Source: Panagrolaimus kolymaensis (Eukaryota > Nematoda > Chromadorea > Rhabditida > Panagrolaimidae). From it: a DNA stretch of 64,000 nt. Shown piece after piece: positions 8,341 to 18,985 of this stretch. The translations under genes and the position numbers were made by a program. The stretch's first letter is position 1, and each line of letters begins with the position of its first letter. Below the pieces are notes generated by a model that was not told the DNA's origin, did not search any database, and saw only the letters and a program-made list of their open reading frames with translations. The stretch lies in the NCBI GenBank assembly GCA_028622995.1, contig JAJQJQ010000015.1, positions 4,030,001-4,094,000 of the forward strand, written 5' to 3'.

Positions 8341-8351
8341 CTCCTTTTATG
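8341..8351 (-). promoter_or_regulatory. TATA-like box of the packaging ATPase gene
   Basis: CATAAAAGGAG on the minus strand in the 3' untranslated region of the polymerase gene, at the same distance from an ATG as the other boxes. Confidence 0.4.
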
Positions 8352-8370
8352 AAAATTTTACAATAAAAAA

Positions 8371-11300
8371 CTATCCTTTAAATCCAAATGGTTTTATAAA
8401 CATATCGCTGGTAGGAATTCCTTTGCGGTGGATCGCTTGCCACTGTTTGATAAAATTTACATTTACCAAATCGCTGTATTTTGTCCGCTTGATGGTTTGG
8501 TATGGGACGCCTATGCTTGAAGTTTCACCAGGCTCATAGCCACTAAAAACTTTTATTTATTTTTTAAGCTTCAAAACTTTTCAACTTACAATTTCCTGAG
8601 AATATGCTCTTTAACTTTATGGTAGTTTAAAAGCTGCTCGGCTTTGTAGGTGAGTGGAAAGCCTCTCACTTTGAGAATAGCAGTTTTCTCTCCTTTGCTA
8701 TCTTCCATCAAATAACAATAATTTTTTGGACCTGAAAAACATTTTTTGATTTGCAAATTTCTAAAAGTTATTACCTGCACAGCAAAATTCAAGAATTTTT
8801 TTATCTCCATGCTCTCGCTGCAAATCACCAAGAAAATCTCCTTCGGGTAATGGCTTATCACCTTTACGCAAAACATAGAAAACGGAATCTGAAAAAATTA
8901 AATTAATAAATTGGTATGCTTCTTATCGGTTTCCCTGTATCGCAATAAAGACGTGGGCCTTGACAGAGAGACAACGCTTCAAATAATTCCATTCTTGCAT
9001 AACTAGTAACATAACAAGCAACTGGCAAACATGTTGTTGGACAATCAGGCAAAAATTCTTTTTTTGGTTTAACAACCACTCGATCTGTATGTTCATTGAG
9101 ATGGGCAATATCGAGAACTTCAAGAGTGTCATCGGTCATGACTTTGAAAAATTCAGCAGGTGTTTTTGTGATTCGAACCTGGAAATTAAAAAATTATTTT
9201 TGCAACAAAAAATGTATCGTACTTCAGATTTATTATTTGATTGGCAAAGTTTTCCCCATAATGAGTTGCTCATAATCTAAAACTTTTTTTAGAAATAAAT
9301 AAAAGATATTTTTGGAGCTATACTTTTGCAACTGCTCTCCTTCCAGGATTAAATTCAACAGCATCTTTATTGATCACAATACCTTCTCTTGCTTCATATT
9401 CTTTAATATATTCTTCACGTTTTTCAGGGTCATCTGTAGGCCATCCGCTACTTTCAATTTTGCTGCGGAGCCACTTATCTACATAAACTCCAAAGATATC
9501 TGAATCTGGATCTCCTGGAGTTGTCCAATGATCATAATGCCACACCTAAAAAATAATATTTACTTTTTGCTCGAGCTCAAGTTTAAATTACTTCAAATAC
9601 TTGCAATATGGAGTAGCCAATTTCTAAACTTTTGTTTATTTCCACATGGGTATATGCACCAATCCAACTTCGTTCAGATTGGTTGTGATCACAAGTTGGT
9701 GATAAGCTATCTCCACAAGACCTGCAGCAAGAAAAAATAAAATTTCCATTTTTATTTGTGTAGCCAAGAAGTGGAAGCTCCAAATTTGATGGTGGAAGAA
9801 CTTCCACAAGCAAAATTCCTTTATAAATATTATGTTCTTTTTTGGTCCATGGTAAATTTTCAATGCTTTCAGCAGTAAGAATTTGAGGATTTTTGTATGG
9901 ATATGATCGATATTTCTAAAAATATTTAATCAATGCTTGCAAAAAAGAAAATAAATTACTTTCACAAATGGATAAAGTGAACAAAAATCCACTAATCTAA
10001 TTTCTTCATCTTTACCACATTCGTAATAAATACAAAATCCTTCAACTCTGCCTCCACGAAGAGCCATTTCACGAAGTTGTAAACGTGGAGCAATTTTAAT
10101 TTCATCATAAATCACTTTTAATTTTTTATCGCTTTTTAACAACTTTTTAATTTCACATTCCCAAACTATTTCAACATTAAAAAGCTTTTTCAATTCTCGA
10201 ATTCGTGCTTCAGTTTCTAACCAAATATCTCGAGCAGGCCGACCACCAACCAATAATTGTTTGGGATTTGGAAAGCATCTAAAAAGTACCGTACAACAAT
10301 GTTAACCTCTACTACATATTTGTACATTTAAACTTTTACTTACTTGCTACATGCGTGAAAATAACATCCAAATACCTCCAAAACCTTATCAATGTTTCCA
10401 TCTTTATCTCGAATCTAAAACTAATAATTTTTTACATATCCATGAGATTAAGATAAAACGGACCACACCATCAATTCTTTTTTTCGTGTCGGGAATTTTA
10501 AACTCTCCGCATTGCCATGTTGAATCTTGAATCTGTACGTTATGGATTTTTTCATATAATCGAAAATATTTAATTGCAATTTCACTTTGTCGCTCAAATT
10601 TTCTATAACCCTGCTCTGGAACATTCACTAGCATTCGAGGTCGAAGCATTGAAGATTGAAATACCACAAAAGCAAATTTTGCGCATGTTGTTGCAACAAA
10701 AAATGGATCAAGCCCTGTTTCTTTTAGCATTATGCTTCTAAAAGCCACACACGCTTTCTGAAGAACCAACACGTCAAGCTTACAGTAAATTATGACATCA
10801 CGTTTCAAGCAAAATGGAGTTTGATAATGTTGGGTGTACCATTTCAAAAATTTCTCACGTTCTTTCACCCTCATTTCATCAGGAGCATAATATTCCATTG
10901 GTGGAAGGGTTGATAATTCCACATGTAAATTTGCCATTTTCAAATATTTAAATGGAAAATAACTTTTTGAAGCATCTTCAGAAAAATTAAAAGTTTCTGG
11001 AAGCTTTCTTAACGGTTGCAATAAAAAGTTTAAGCTATCTTTGAATATTATTGGAGCTTTTTGATTGACAATAATTTTTGCACTAAAAAAAGAATCTCTA
11101 GTTATTGTATTTTTTCCAACAACAATTACCTAAAAATTTTAAAACCTTGTGCCACAAGTTCAACTTTCACTCCTCTATTGTAAATTTCTTTAAGGCAAAG
11201 ATGGAGATCAAACATTGAATTATTATGAGCGATAACCAAAACTGGTACTTTATCTTCTCCATTTTTTGAAGATCTTTTAAAAAGAAAATCAATAAATTTA

Positions 11301-13299
11301 GCAATTGCAGATTTTCCATCAAAAGAATTAAAAACTCGATGTCTGCTAGCATAAGTTCCACAACAACAATTTGGAGGAGCTTTTGATAAATGTTCATCAA
11401 CAGGGATATCAAGATCAATGCATACTGTGCAATAATTCGTGGATGCTATGACAATTGGAATATGATGGTTATTCTCCGTGAAAGTTTCAATATCGAAGAA
11501 AATATATTTCAATCGAGATGGAACTAAAATAGAAAAAATTAAAAAACGAAATTAGTGTATCATCAATTACCTTCAGCTTTTTTAGGACTTATCCAGCAAA
11601 ATGGAGTTTTTTCATCATGGATTACACCATTTCCACACCTCCTGCATTCCTGATTATCAAGAGTTTCGCAATAATGTCTTCCACTTCTTTTTTCAATAAT
11701 TTTTTTGCACGATAAACAAAACTTTCTTTTCGAACACAAACTCTGTTTCTTTCTGCCATCTGTATTTTTATGTCTTTGAAAGCAAAATTGTGATGGAAAC
11801 ATGAAAAAAATAAAATTATTAAAGTTTTAAAGCTACTTGCAAACCATAAGCGACATTCATCACAGTAAATTGATGGCTTTCCTTTTTCTTCTTCACATGG
11901 CTTTTTCCCAACGTTTAAACAAAGTTTGCAAACTCTTGTACATTCGGGATGTCGATCAGGTCGATATTGCTTCAAACAATAAACGCAAAAATATGGAAGC
12001 TAAAGGTTAAAACGGTAAAAAATTAAAATTAAAATTTTTTTGTTACCTTCAAAAATGCATTAAGCTTTGGAATAAAATCATAATGATTGTTTTTTAGTAA
12101 TAAAACAATGGTAAAATCTGCCAATGGAGTATTCAAAATAACATTTTTATAATTATCGTAAATCACAAGACGAAATTCACTTCCAAGTATCTCTAAAAGC
12201 TTTTCAGCATCTTCCAGATTATATGCTTGCTTTCTCAATGATAAACCAGATTTTTGCATAAGTTCATTTGTTTCATTTTCCAAGTCAAGCGCCACAAATC
12301 GATTAAATTGTAAAATATCCATTGTCAAATAAGCTTTACCATAAACAATGGCTCTACTCAAACAAAAGTTATTGGCTGCCCGATCACATGGAACAACATT
12401 TTTTTCATTCATGTGGCTACAACTGCCGCGGCTCTGATACCAGCATGAAATTTTCAATCCAAGTTTTTTGTTAAAGATGGATGACAAGGTATCACTGGTG
12501 CTGAGACGAAAAAATTCAGCCTGTAAAATTTATTATTTGTTACTTTTCCTTCATTTAAATAAAAAATGAAAGCTACCTTTATGGCTGACAAATTGTTTTG
12601 TTTACAATCTCTGCAAGCTTATTATTTTTTATTTTACAAAGAAAAATTAAAAACCTGAATGGGATGTAATAGGCTGAAGTCATTGTATCTCCATAAAACT
12701 GTAAATTGAATTTATCTGGCTCTCGATCACGGCTTGAAAATGCAATTTTTAACAGCTTTCGAAATATCGCATCTATTATTCCTTCAGGATCTTCAGAGTC
12801 TTGCAAATTTTGTATCATTGCACATGATTCAAAAATGACAGTATTTCGAGAAGATGATTCTTGTCTTACTGGATCAATAATTTTTAAATACTTTGAAAGT
12901 GGTTCACCATTCACTGTGTCAACAATTTCACCTTCATTTTCCTCTAATCGCTCAAAGTCTTGTAGCCACTGATGTGCAGCCACATTTCTAAGAGTCGTCA
13001 AATCAACGTCTCCATATCTTTTTCTTTGTGATGGACCTTCAACAGCGCCAGTTGGACGCTTACGTGCACCGCCAGTTTGTTCTTCTTTTTCAAGTTCTAA
13101 ACAAAAAGTTTTGAAAAGCTAATAAAAAATATTCCAAACCTTTTTGCAAAAGCTTTTCAAGAGCGCCCAATCTTGCATTAGCTTCAAGCAATTCTTTTTG
13201 AATACTGTAATAATCAAAGACACTCGCATTTTCTTGAAGCTTTTTTAAAGCAGCAATACGTTGCTTTACTTCAACAATGTCTGTTTGAATTTTATCCAT
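8371..13299 (-). CDS. Maverick protein-primed-type family B DNA polymerase, 17 exons, one broken splice donor
   Basis: Inferred exons: 13299-13140, 13096-12655, 12610-12577, 12520-12047, 11999-11837, 11759-11571, 11523-11130, 11082-10464, 10414-10344, 10278-9960, 9915-9592, 9545-9324, 9276-9223, 9178-8935, 8888-8775, 8731-8590, 8542-8371; the total is divisible by three (about 1,378 residues). Order of domains: coiled-coil N-terminus, a KR-rich possible nuclear signal, the conserved N-terminal region ending in NNHYDFIPKLNAF, a Cys/His zinc-binding part, exonuclease motifs FFDIET, AHNNSMFD and YCKLD, the RGGRVEGF motif, palm motif A DFCSLYP, motif B NSLWGK, motif C YCDT-D, then GPKNYCY and the thumb. 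This enzyme replicates the element. Motif C is split by a phase-1 intron (8889-8934) whose 5' end reads GG, not GT, while its acceptor is normal; without splicing the frame ends at once. All other introns are GT-AG. A TATA-like box is at 13334-13344. Confidence 0.88.
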
Positions 13300-13333
13300 G
13301 TGAAAAAATGATTAAATTTTCTACGTTTTCAAT

Positions 13334-13344
13334 GTTTTTATATC
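13334..13344 (-). promoter_or_regulatory. TATA-like box of the polymerase gene
   Basis: GATATAAAAAC on the minus strand, about 35-45 nt before the polymerase ATG at 13299. Confidence 0.4.
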
Positions 13345-13441
13345 TTGTTTGTATGGGCGGTGACACAAATATATTAAAAAATTTTTATTTGACTAACTAC
13401 TTTTTTTCAACATATGCAAAACGCACAAAGGTATCAAGAAA

Positions 13442-14026
13442 TTAATCTTGTGAACCAGCTTCATCTCGTGAAGGAGCTTCAGCTTCGGCCACACAACATT
13501 CTGTATTTAACTGAAACAATGATTTAAGTGAAAGTTTCAATTTTTATAAAAAATATATATATTTACCCTAATACTGAAGGGAATGCCTTCTGAGAAAATG
13601 GAAACGGGAGGCGGTTTTGGACAAAATTCGATCATAAAACACTAAAAAAAGTTTATTTATTCATGTCGCAAAAGTTGATAAAATTCTTACCGATCCAAGA
13701 TGAAGCGCATTCATGACAGTTTTAACATGGTCTCCCCAAATATCAGCACGAATGGGAGTAGCATCACTATCCTCTCCACAAAAATCCATAGCCACAAAAT
13801 CTTTCCTGCCAAATTGGGTTGTTTTTTTTTCTACGTCGCTTATCTTGACTACTTGAAGATTTAACCTGGTCCTGGAAAAAAGCTTTAAAAAAACCTTTTC
13901 AAATTTTTTTACTTACTTTGCATCGCCAGGACGAATTGACATGATATGTTCTTGAGATGCGAGCTTCGGCTGATATGATAGCGGATTTCCATACAATCCA
14001 ATAACACCAACAGCTTGAGCGGACAT
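13442..14026 (-). CDS. Probable OB-fold single-strand-DNA-binding protein of the Maverick
   Basis: Four exons give about 150 residues: start ATG at 14026, junctions near 13914/13872, 13689/13641 and 13565/13511, stop at 13442, all GT-AG and frame-consistent. The core reads like an RPA/SSB OB-fold: LNLQVVKISDVE, a charged loop, DFVAMDFCGEDSDATPIRADIWGD and a helix, then CFMIEFC. The tail is acidic (AEAEAPSRDEAGSQD). The gene lies just upstream of the polymerase on the same strand. A single-strand-binding role in element replication is inference; it could also be a non-catalytic OB protein. No database comparison was possible. Confidence 0.5.
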
Positions 14027-14252
14027 AACATAAACAAGGAGCTAGAATTGTAGCTTTAGTTAGCTTTACTTTAAGAAATTTTTTTGTTTAAATATTTTTT
14101 TTGATAGGCGGCGTTTGCTTTATTTACAAAAGCTTTATTTTTAAATTTAGATTCTTTTATTTGTCTTGATTTTTTAGTTTTGTTTGCATTTCTTTTTCCG
14201 CGAAAGTTTTATTTTTTTCATTTGTGTACAAAAAAATATTACTGTAGATAAA

Positions 14253-14782
14253 ATGATATACAAAAGTTTATTGTACATTGACGAATTTATTCCTATTACC
14301 ATCCGACCATCAATTATTGGATACACTTCTTATTATTTAACTCAATACAAAAATTCAAAAAAACATTTAAAAACCCATGTAAGAATTTTGTTTTCTTTAT
14401 TTTCTCTTGCAAAATATCTATTTTTTAGGAAAATATTGTCAAAGAATATTATTATTTTCTTTATGAAATTGATGAAAAGGAAAAGAAAGAAGAATTAACT
14501 CTCAATTTCCTTTATGATATGATTGAAAAAAAGGTTTATAAGGGTCATCATGAAGGAATGGAAGTGTTTTGTCAACTAACAACCCTTGCATTAAAGCTGT
14601 TCAGTAACTACCGTAAATTATTCGATTTCTTCCTTTACGATGGCGAAGAATTTGTTGCTTTCACTGGAGGATTACTTGCGATCCCAAAAACTAATGTTGG
14701 TATTATTAAATTATCTAATGGTGAATATGCCGCTCACTTCGATGTCCCCATAAAAGATCAGCTACGGAAGGGAATCTTTTAG
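14253..14782 (+). CDS. Unknown two-exon gene on the opposite strand inside the Maverick
   Basis: Exon 1 starts at the ATG at 14253 and ends at a GTAAG donor near 14379; exon 2 runs from about 14429 (acceptor TTTTTTAG) to the stop at 14782. The joined frame is about 160 residues, hydrophilic, rich in Lys, Tyr and Phe, with a short apolar stretch (FVAFTGGLLAIPKTNVGIIKL) near the C-terminus. I do not recognise it. It is the only plausible plus-strand gene in the element, convergent with the two OB-fold genes' neighbours, so it may be captured cargo. Confidence 0.45.
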
Positions 14783-15323
14783 GTGTTTGATTACCTATAT
14801 TTTTTATTTTTGTAAACTTTTTTCTTTCGTTGCAACATTTCAATAAATTTTAGAATAATAAAAAATTTGTTTAACAGAAAACAAAAAAATATAACAATTT
14901 GCACATCAAAACTCCATTTTATGTAAACTTTTTTTCAATAATTAAATTTGATGCAATACCTTTTTATAAAATTTAAAATAAAAATTTTTATTTGAGAGAA
15001 AACAAAAAATAATAAAACTTGAACGAGATTCAAAATTGGCGCAACACATTTTTTTTTATAAATGTCGGAATAAAAAATTTTTATTTGAGAGAAAATATAA
15101 AAAATAAAACTTGAACGAGTTTCAAAAAAAAAGAAATGAAAAACAATCAAAAAACAATTTAAAAAAACAATTAGCAAGTTTCCTTTGTCAACCAGAATAT
15201 TAGAATATTGTAAAAATATTGTATAAAAAAACAAATAGCGAGAGAATTTAAAAAATGATTGGTAAAAACAATTACAATGGAAGGAAAAAACGAAGACATA
15301 AAAAATTTTTAGACGAAGAACTC
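14783..15323. repeat. AT-rich spacer with diverged direct repeats
   Basis: No gene seen. A unit of about 80 nt occurs at least twice in direct orientation at about 14960-15040 and 15040-15125 (shared core: ATTTTTATTTGAGAGAAAA, then ATAAAACTTGAACGAG), with a weaker third copy at about 14870-14960. Confidence 0.55.
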
Positions 15324-16908
15324 TCAATAACTTTCATCATCCATGAAGATGTCCATTCTCGGTGGTTTTGGACTATATTGACCAAGAGGAGGACCACTTT
15401 TCTTTTTTACGAAGTAAACTTGTTTATGGGGATGTGGACGAGAAGAATAATAGTCGTATGGAATCTTCTGAAATTATATAAAATAGCGTTTATTTTTAAA
15501 ATTCACATTAACCTACCAGGTCTCCGCACATTACAAAAGTTTTACACAATCCACCAGTTTTAAGAATAGAAGCGATGTTTCGAGACTAAAAATTAACAAA
15601 AATATTTTTTTTTTGTAAATTTAAAATTTTAAACTCACAGTTACTTGTTGAAAATGGTTTAGCGTTTGATATTCAATTAAAGAAGATACTGATGTACGGG
15701 TAATGAACGCATCTTGATGAAGTCTAACCTTTGCACCATTTTCTAGCGTGCATGTATACTCATGATCATCATGGTGGGAGTTAATTTCCCTAAGCCTGCT
15801 ACAAGAGTGGAAGATACCAAACCTGTCAACAACTTTATATTTTGTAGGATGGTTTGGAGTTGAAACTCTCGGTACTTTATCGTACACCACATCGAATAGC
15901 ATCGATTGAGTGAGAGTAGATAAGACAGCTATGATATCTGTAGGCTCAACTGGTGATTGGTTTGCTAAAAAAAAAAAGAAAGAATGTTAGATGGATTTTT
16001 TATATGTTCTTAAAAAACTTACAAATAACAAGAGTTTTTGAAGGCCATAATGCATATGGCCCTGGCAGCGCTTTCTGTTTTATACGATGAGCTTTCGTTC
16101 TTTTAACTAAATTTCAAATTTATTTGGAAAAACAAAAATAGAAAATAACTTCACATACCATGACCCGCTGCTTTTTCATTTCTCAATTTGAGTCGATGGT
16201 TTTTGGTCCACTGGGTCTGGGACTTCACAATCGGCCTTCTTACGGCTAAAAAATTTTTTAAAAAAAACCTGTAAAACTTTCGTTACCACTTGATGAAGGG
16301 CCAACAATTTCTCCATTACAAAAAAATGTAGAATTTGGTCCATGGGAATTAATGTTTGAAGCCACTGGCGAATGTAAATTTTGTTGTTGAGAAAAATTTG
16401 AGCTGCCAATGGAGTTTGAAGGAATCGACAAAGGTAAATATTGTTGTTGTGAAGAAATAAATCCGGTAGTGCTTGATGAGCAACCATTAGAATTAAAATT
16501 TGAAGTAGTCGGTAATGGCAAATTTGATTGTTGAGAAGAAATAAATTCGTTAGGGTTTGATAAATTTAAGCTACCATTGGAGTTAGAAGGAATCGACAAA
16601 GGATAACATTGTTGTTCAGAACAAATAAAATCACGAGTGTTTGACAAATATGACCCCGGGTCATAAAAATTTGATGGAATCGAAGGAGGAAAATTTTGCT
16701 GTTGAAAAGAGTTAAATTCAACAGAGTTTAATAAATTCGAGCTGCTGGAGTTTAAAGGAATTGATGAAGAGAAATTTTGTTGTTGAGCTGGTGGATAAAA
16801 AATTCTTGGAGTGTTTGACAAATATGATCCATCAATAGGATCATAAAAATTTGATGGAATTGATGAAGACATTAAAGAATTTTTTTGCTGTGAAAAGTTA
16901 CCATCCAT
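15324..16908 (-). CDS. Maverick protein with S/Q/N-rich repeat N-terminus and OB-like C-terminal domain
   Basis: About six exons in one frame. Exon 1 (from the ATG at 16908) encodes about 200 residues of imperfect 25-35-residue repeats built on QQQ, SIPSN and F/L-I-S-S units, rich in Ser, Asn, Gln and Pro: a prion-like, probably disordered region. It ends at 16269 (23-nt intron) or 16320 (74-nt intron); both use the same phase and the same acceptor (16246). A basic linker follows (16245 to about 16160 and 16110-16031), then a domain at 15966-15647 (HEYTCTLENGAKVRLHQDAFI), 15592-15520 and 15473-15324 with a Pro/Lys-rich end. The domain looks OB-like but I am not certain. It may bind DNA or RNA; the repeat part could drive condensation (inference). 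Confidence 0.5.
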
Positions 16909-16909
16909 T

Positions 16910-17971
16910 TTGGAATGGCAAACTGATTATTGCACAACCAAAGGAATGGACCTTTACTTGCAAAAAATGCTTGTATCAAAAAAAAAGGGGGAAGGACAAT
17001 GCTTTTACCTTCTTCCTTCGATACCAAGCGGCCAGTGGAGTATTTTTAAAGACGCCATTATAGAACAAAAAAATAGACAAGACACCGGAAAAAATTTTTG
17101 GTTTAAACCTTTGTTTAGTTTAACTGAACGTAAAAAATAAATTATTTTTATAATAACAAAAGAGAAGCTATCCATTTTACAACTTTTTTGTTTGTTATAA
17201 CATAAGTAATTTGACAACAAGTTTTTTTTTTGAATAATACTTTCAATTATTCTAAATCCAACATCCATGATCAACAAAATTTAATTAAGTTCACAATAAA
17301 AATTAAAATGTGGAAAATTTTTATTAAGTTACCGAAATCCTTAAACATTGCTTCTTATTTGTTTTGCTTTTGTTTGTTTAATTTTTATTGTGTTACACAT
17401 ACAATTTAAACACTGTCGATTAATTTTTTAGCTTTATCTCGAATATATTTAAATGGAGAAAAGGTTACTGTAAAACTTGCAAAGAAAAAAAGAAGCTTTT
17501 TTTTTTGACGCAAATAAGCGGTTTTCTCTTGATTGACTTGAGACTCAATAAAAAACTTTTGCTTTTTTAAAAATCATCGTACTGTACGCTTGCAAGTGGA
17601 ATCTCTTTTTGACACAAAAAAAAAAACGTCTTTTCTTTGACACAAAAAGAGACGAAATGTGAAAATAGTGGCCCAGTGAAAATTTTTAAGTAAACATTCG
17701 ATTCGAGCATGCGAGAAAAAAGGAAGAACACCAAAGTTGTTGTGTTCTTTGTTTGCCCTCTCTAACAAAGAAAAATAAGGCATGGGAATTATGTAAATCG
17801 AGTTTAAAAGTAGTAAAAAAAAACTTTATTTTTGACCTGAATCAAGAACGTCGACAACAAATTTAAAAAAAACACAATCAATAAAAATGCACAATCAAAA
17901 AAATACATACACAAATAGATACAATGAAAAAATATGCAATCACAATTGAGAAAATTAATAAACTTAAAAAA
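16910..17971. other. Spacer between the S/Q/N-rich gene and the PAZ gene
   Basis: Little gene-like sequence. A 76-codon plus-strand frame (16910-17140) starts 2 nt from the divergent minus-strand ATG; I cannot tell whether it is real. The stretch 17560-17650 holds two copies of a TTTGACACAAAAA-type motif. The right end of the Maverick could lie anywhere from here to 18.9 kb. Confidence 0.3.
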
Positions 17972-18361
17972 TTATGAAACACGAATAGTAACTAGTTCGA
18001 GAGGATAATATTCGATATTCCCATTCCCAGAAGTTGCCATTGTTGGCAAATACGGGTAACGAAGCCGAATACGATGTCGGACATAAAAGTATTGTTGAAT
18101 ATTTATATTTAGAAAGCCTCCAAGAGCGGGGGTCAAAGTTGAATTCGTAAGCGAAATATCTAAAAATGATAGCTCCTTCTTGAGTGAAGGTACGAGAGTC
18201 TCGTCAACAAAAAACGTGTAGCAGGGTTTTGAAAGCTCTTTGACCACTTCCAACAATTCTTTGACGTTTGAAAGCTTTGCTCGTAATTGTGCAGCATCAG
18301 ATTGAGTGATTTCATCTTTTTGAAGCAAAAATGAAAGCAAAGGAATACGATTAGCAGCCAT
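17972..18361 (-). CDS. Stand-alone Argonaute-like PAZ-domain protein
   Basis: 129 codons from the ATG at 18361; an in-frame ATG at 18400 would add 13 residues but lies directly behind a TATA-like box. The C-terminal half fits the PAZ signature: NIQQYF-x5-RIRLRYPYLP, a short glycine loop, then YYPLELVTI, corresponding to the 'V-x2-YF...Y-I-x-L-YP-LP...YLP-E' segment that lines the pocket for the 3' end of a small RNA. The first half (IPLLSFLL, a Lys/Glu helix, then FFVDETLVPSLKKELSFLDIS) fits the linker and first strands of PAZ. The stop comes directly after the domain: no MID or PIWI part is present here or next to it. It is intronless and on the same strand as the Maverick genes. It may be element cargo or a host Argonaute fragment. 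Confidence 0.6.
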   Translation of the reverse strand: MAANRIPLLSFLLQKDEITQSDAAQLRAKLSNVKELLEVVKELSKPCYTFFVDETLVPSLKKELSFLDISLTNSTLTPALGGFLNINIQQYFYVRHRIRLRYPYLPTMATSGNGNIEYYPLELVTIRVS

Positions 18362-18401
18362 AATTTGAATAAAATATAAACTTTTAGATAAAGTTGTCAC
18401 T

Positions 18402-18411
18402 ATTTATACCC
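18402..18411 (-). promoter_or_regulatory. TATA-like box of the PAZ gene
   Basis: GGTATAAATA on the minus strand, about 41-50 nt before the ATG at 18361, the same geometry as the Maverick structural genes. Confidence 0.45.
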
Positions 18412-18985
18412 GAGATTATCGAAAAAAAGGCGGAGATTTATTTCATCTTTTATTGAAAAATCAATAAAAGTTAACCTAAAATATTCAAAAATTAAAAACC
18501 ACGTCCATCTTTTTTACTCCTAAAAATGTTTTAATGCGCGAATATGAAAGAAAAATGTTCCACCAATAACCCTTTGATAAGCCGCCGCAACATCAAAGCA
18601 AAAAAAAAAATGTATAAAATGGACAAAAGAAATATATATATATTTTTTGTAAAAATTCAGATGCATTTAAAAGTAGTTAATGTTGTTGCAACTTTTAGCA
18701 CTTGTTGTAAACTTAATCTTACTCAAATTTCAAGATGTTTATGGAATATAGAATATAATCCTTTAAAGTTCACCGCCGCGATTATTCGCCATAAAAAATA
18801 TGGTTGCACCTTTTTAATTTTTTGTAGCGGTTGTGTGGTAAATATTGGTTGTAAAACCATTGTTGACAGTTTTTTAGCATGCAAAAAGTTTTCTAAAAAA
18901 CTTTGCAAACTTAGTTGTAATAAGCAAAAGTTTGAAAATTGGAAAGTACAAAATGTGGTTGCTACCTTTTCTGTTAACAAACGTT
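18412..18985. other. Non-coding stretch downstream of a methyltransferase relic
   Basis: Frames are open on both strands here but they look fortuitous. The motif GTTGTTGCAACTTTT recurs (near 18680 and, changed, 18955) and resembles the core of the 21.6-22.0 kb palindrome, so this may be repeat-derived. Confidence 0.3.
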
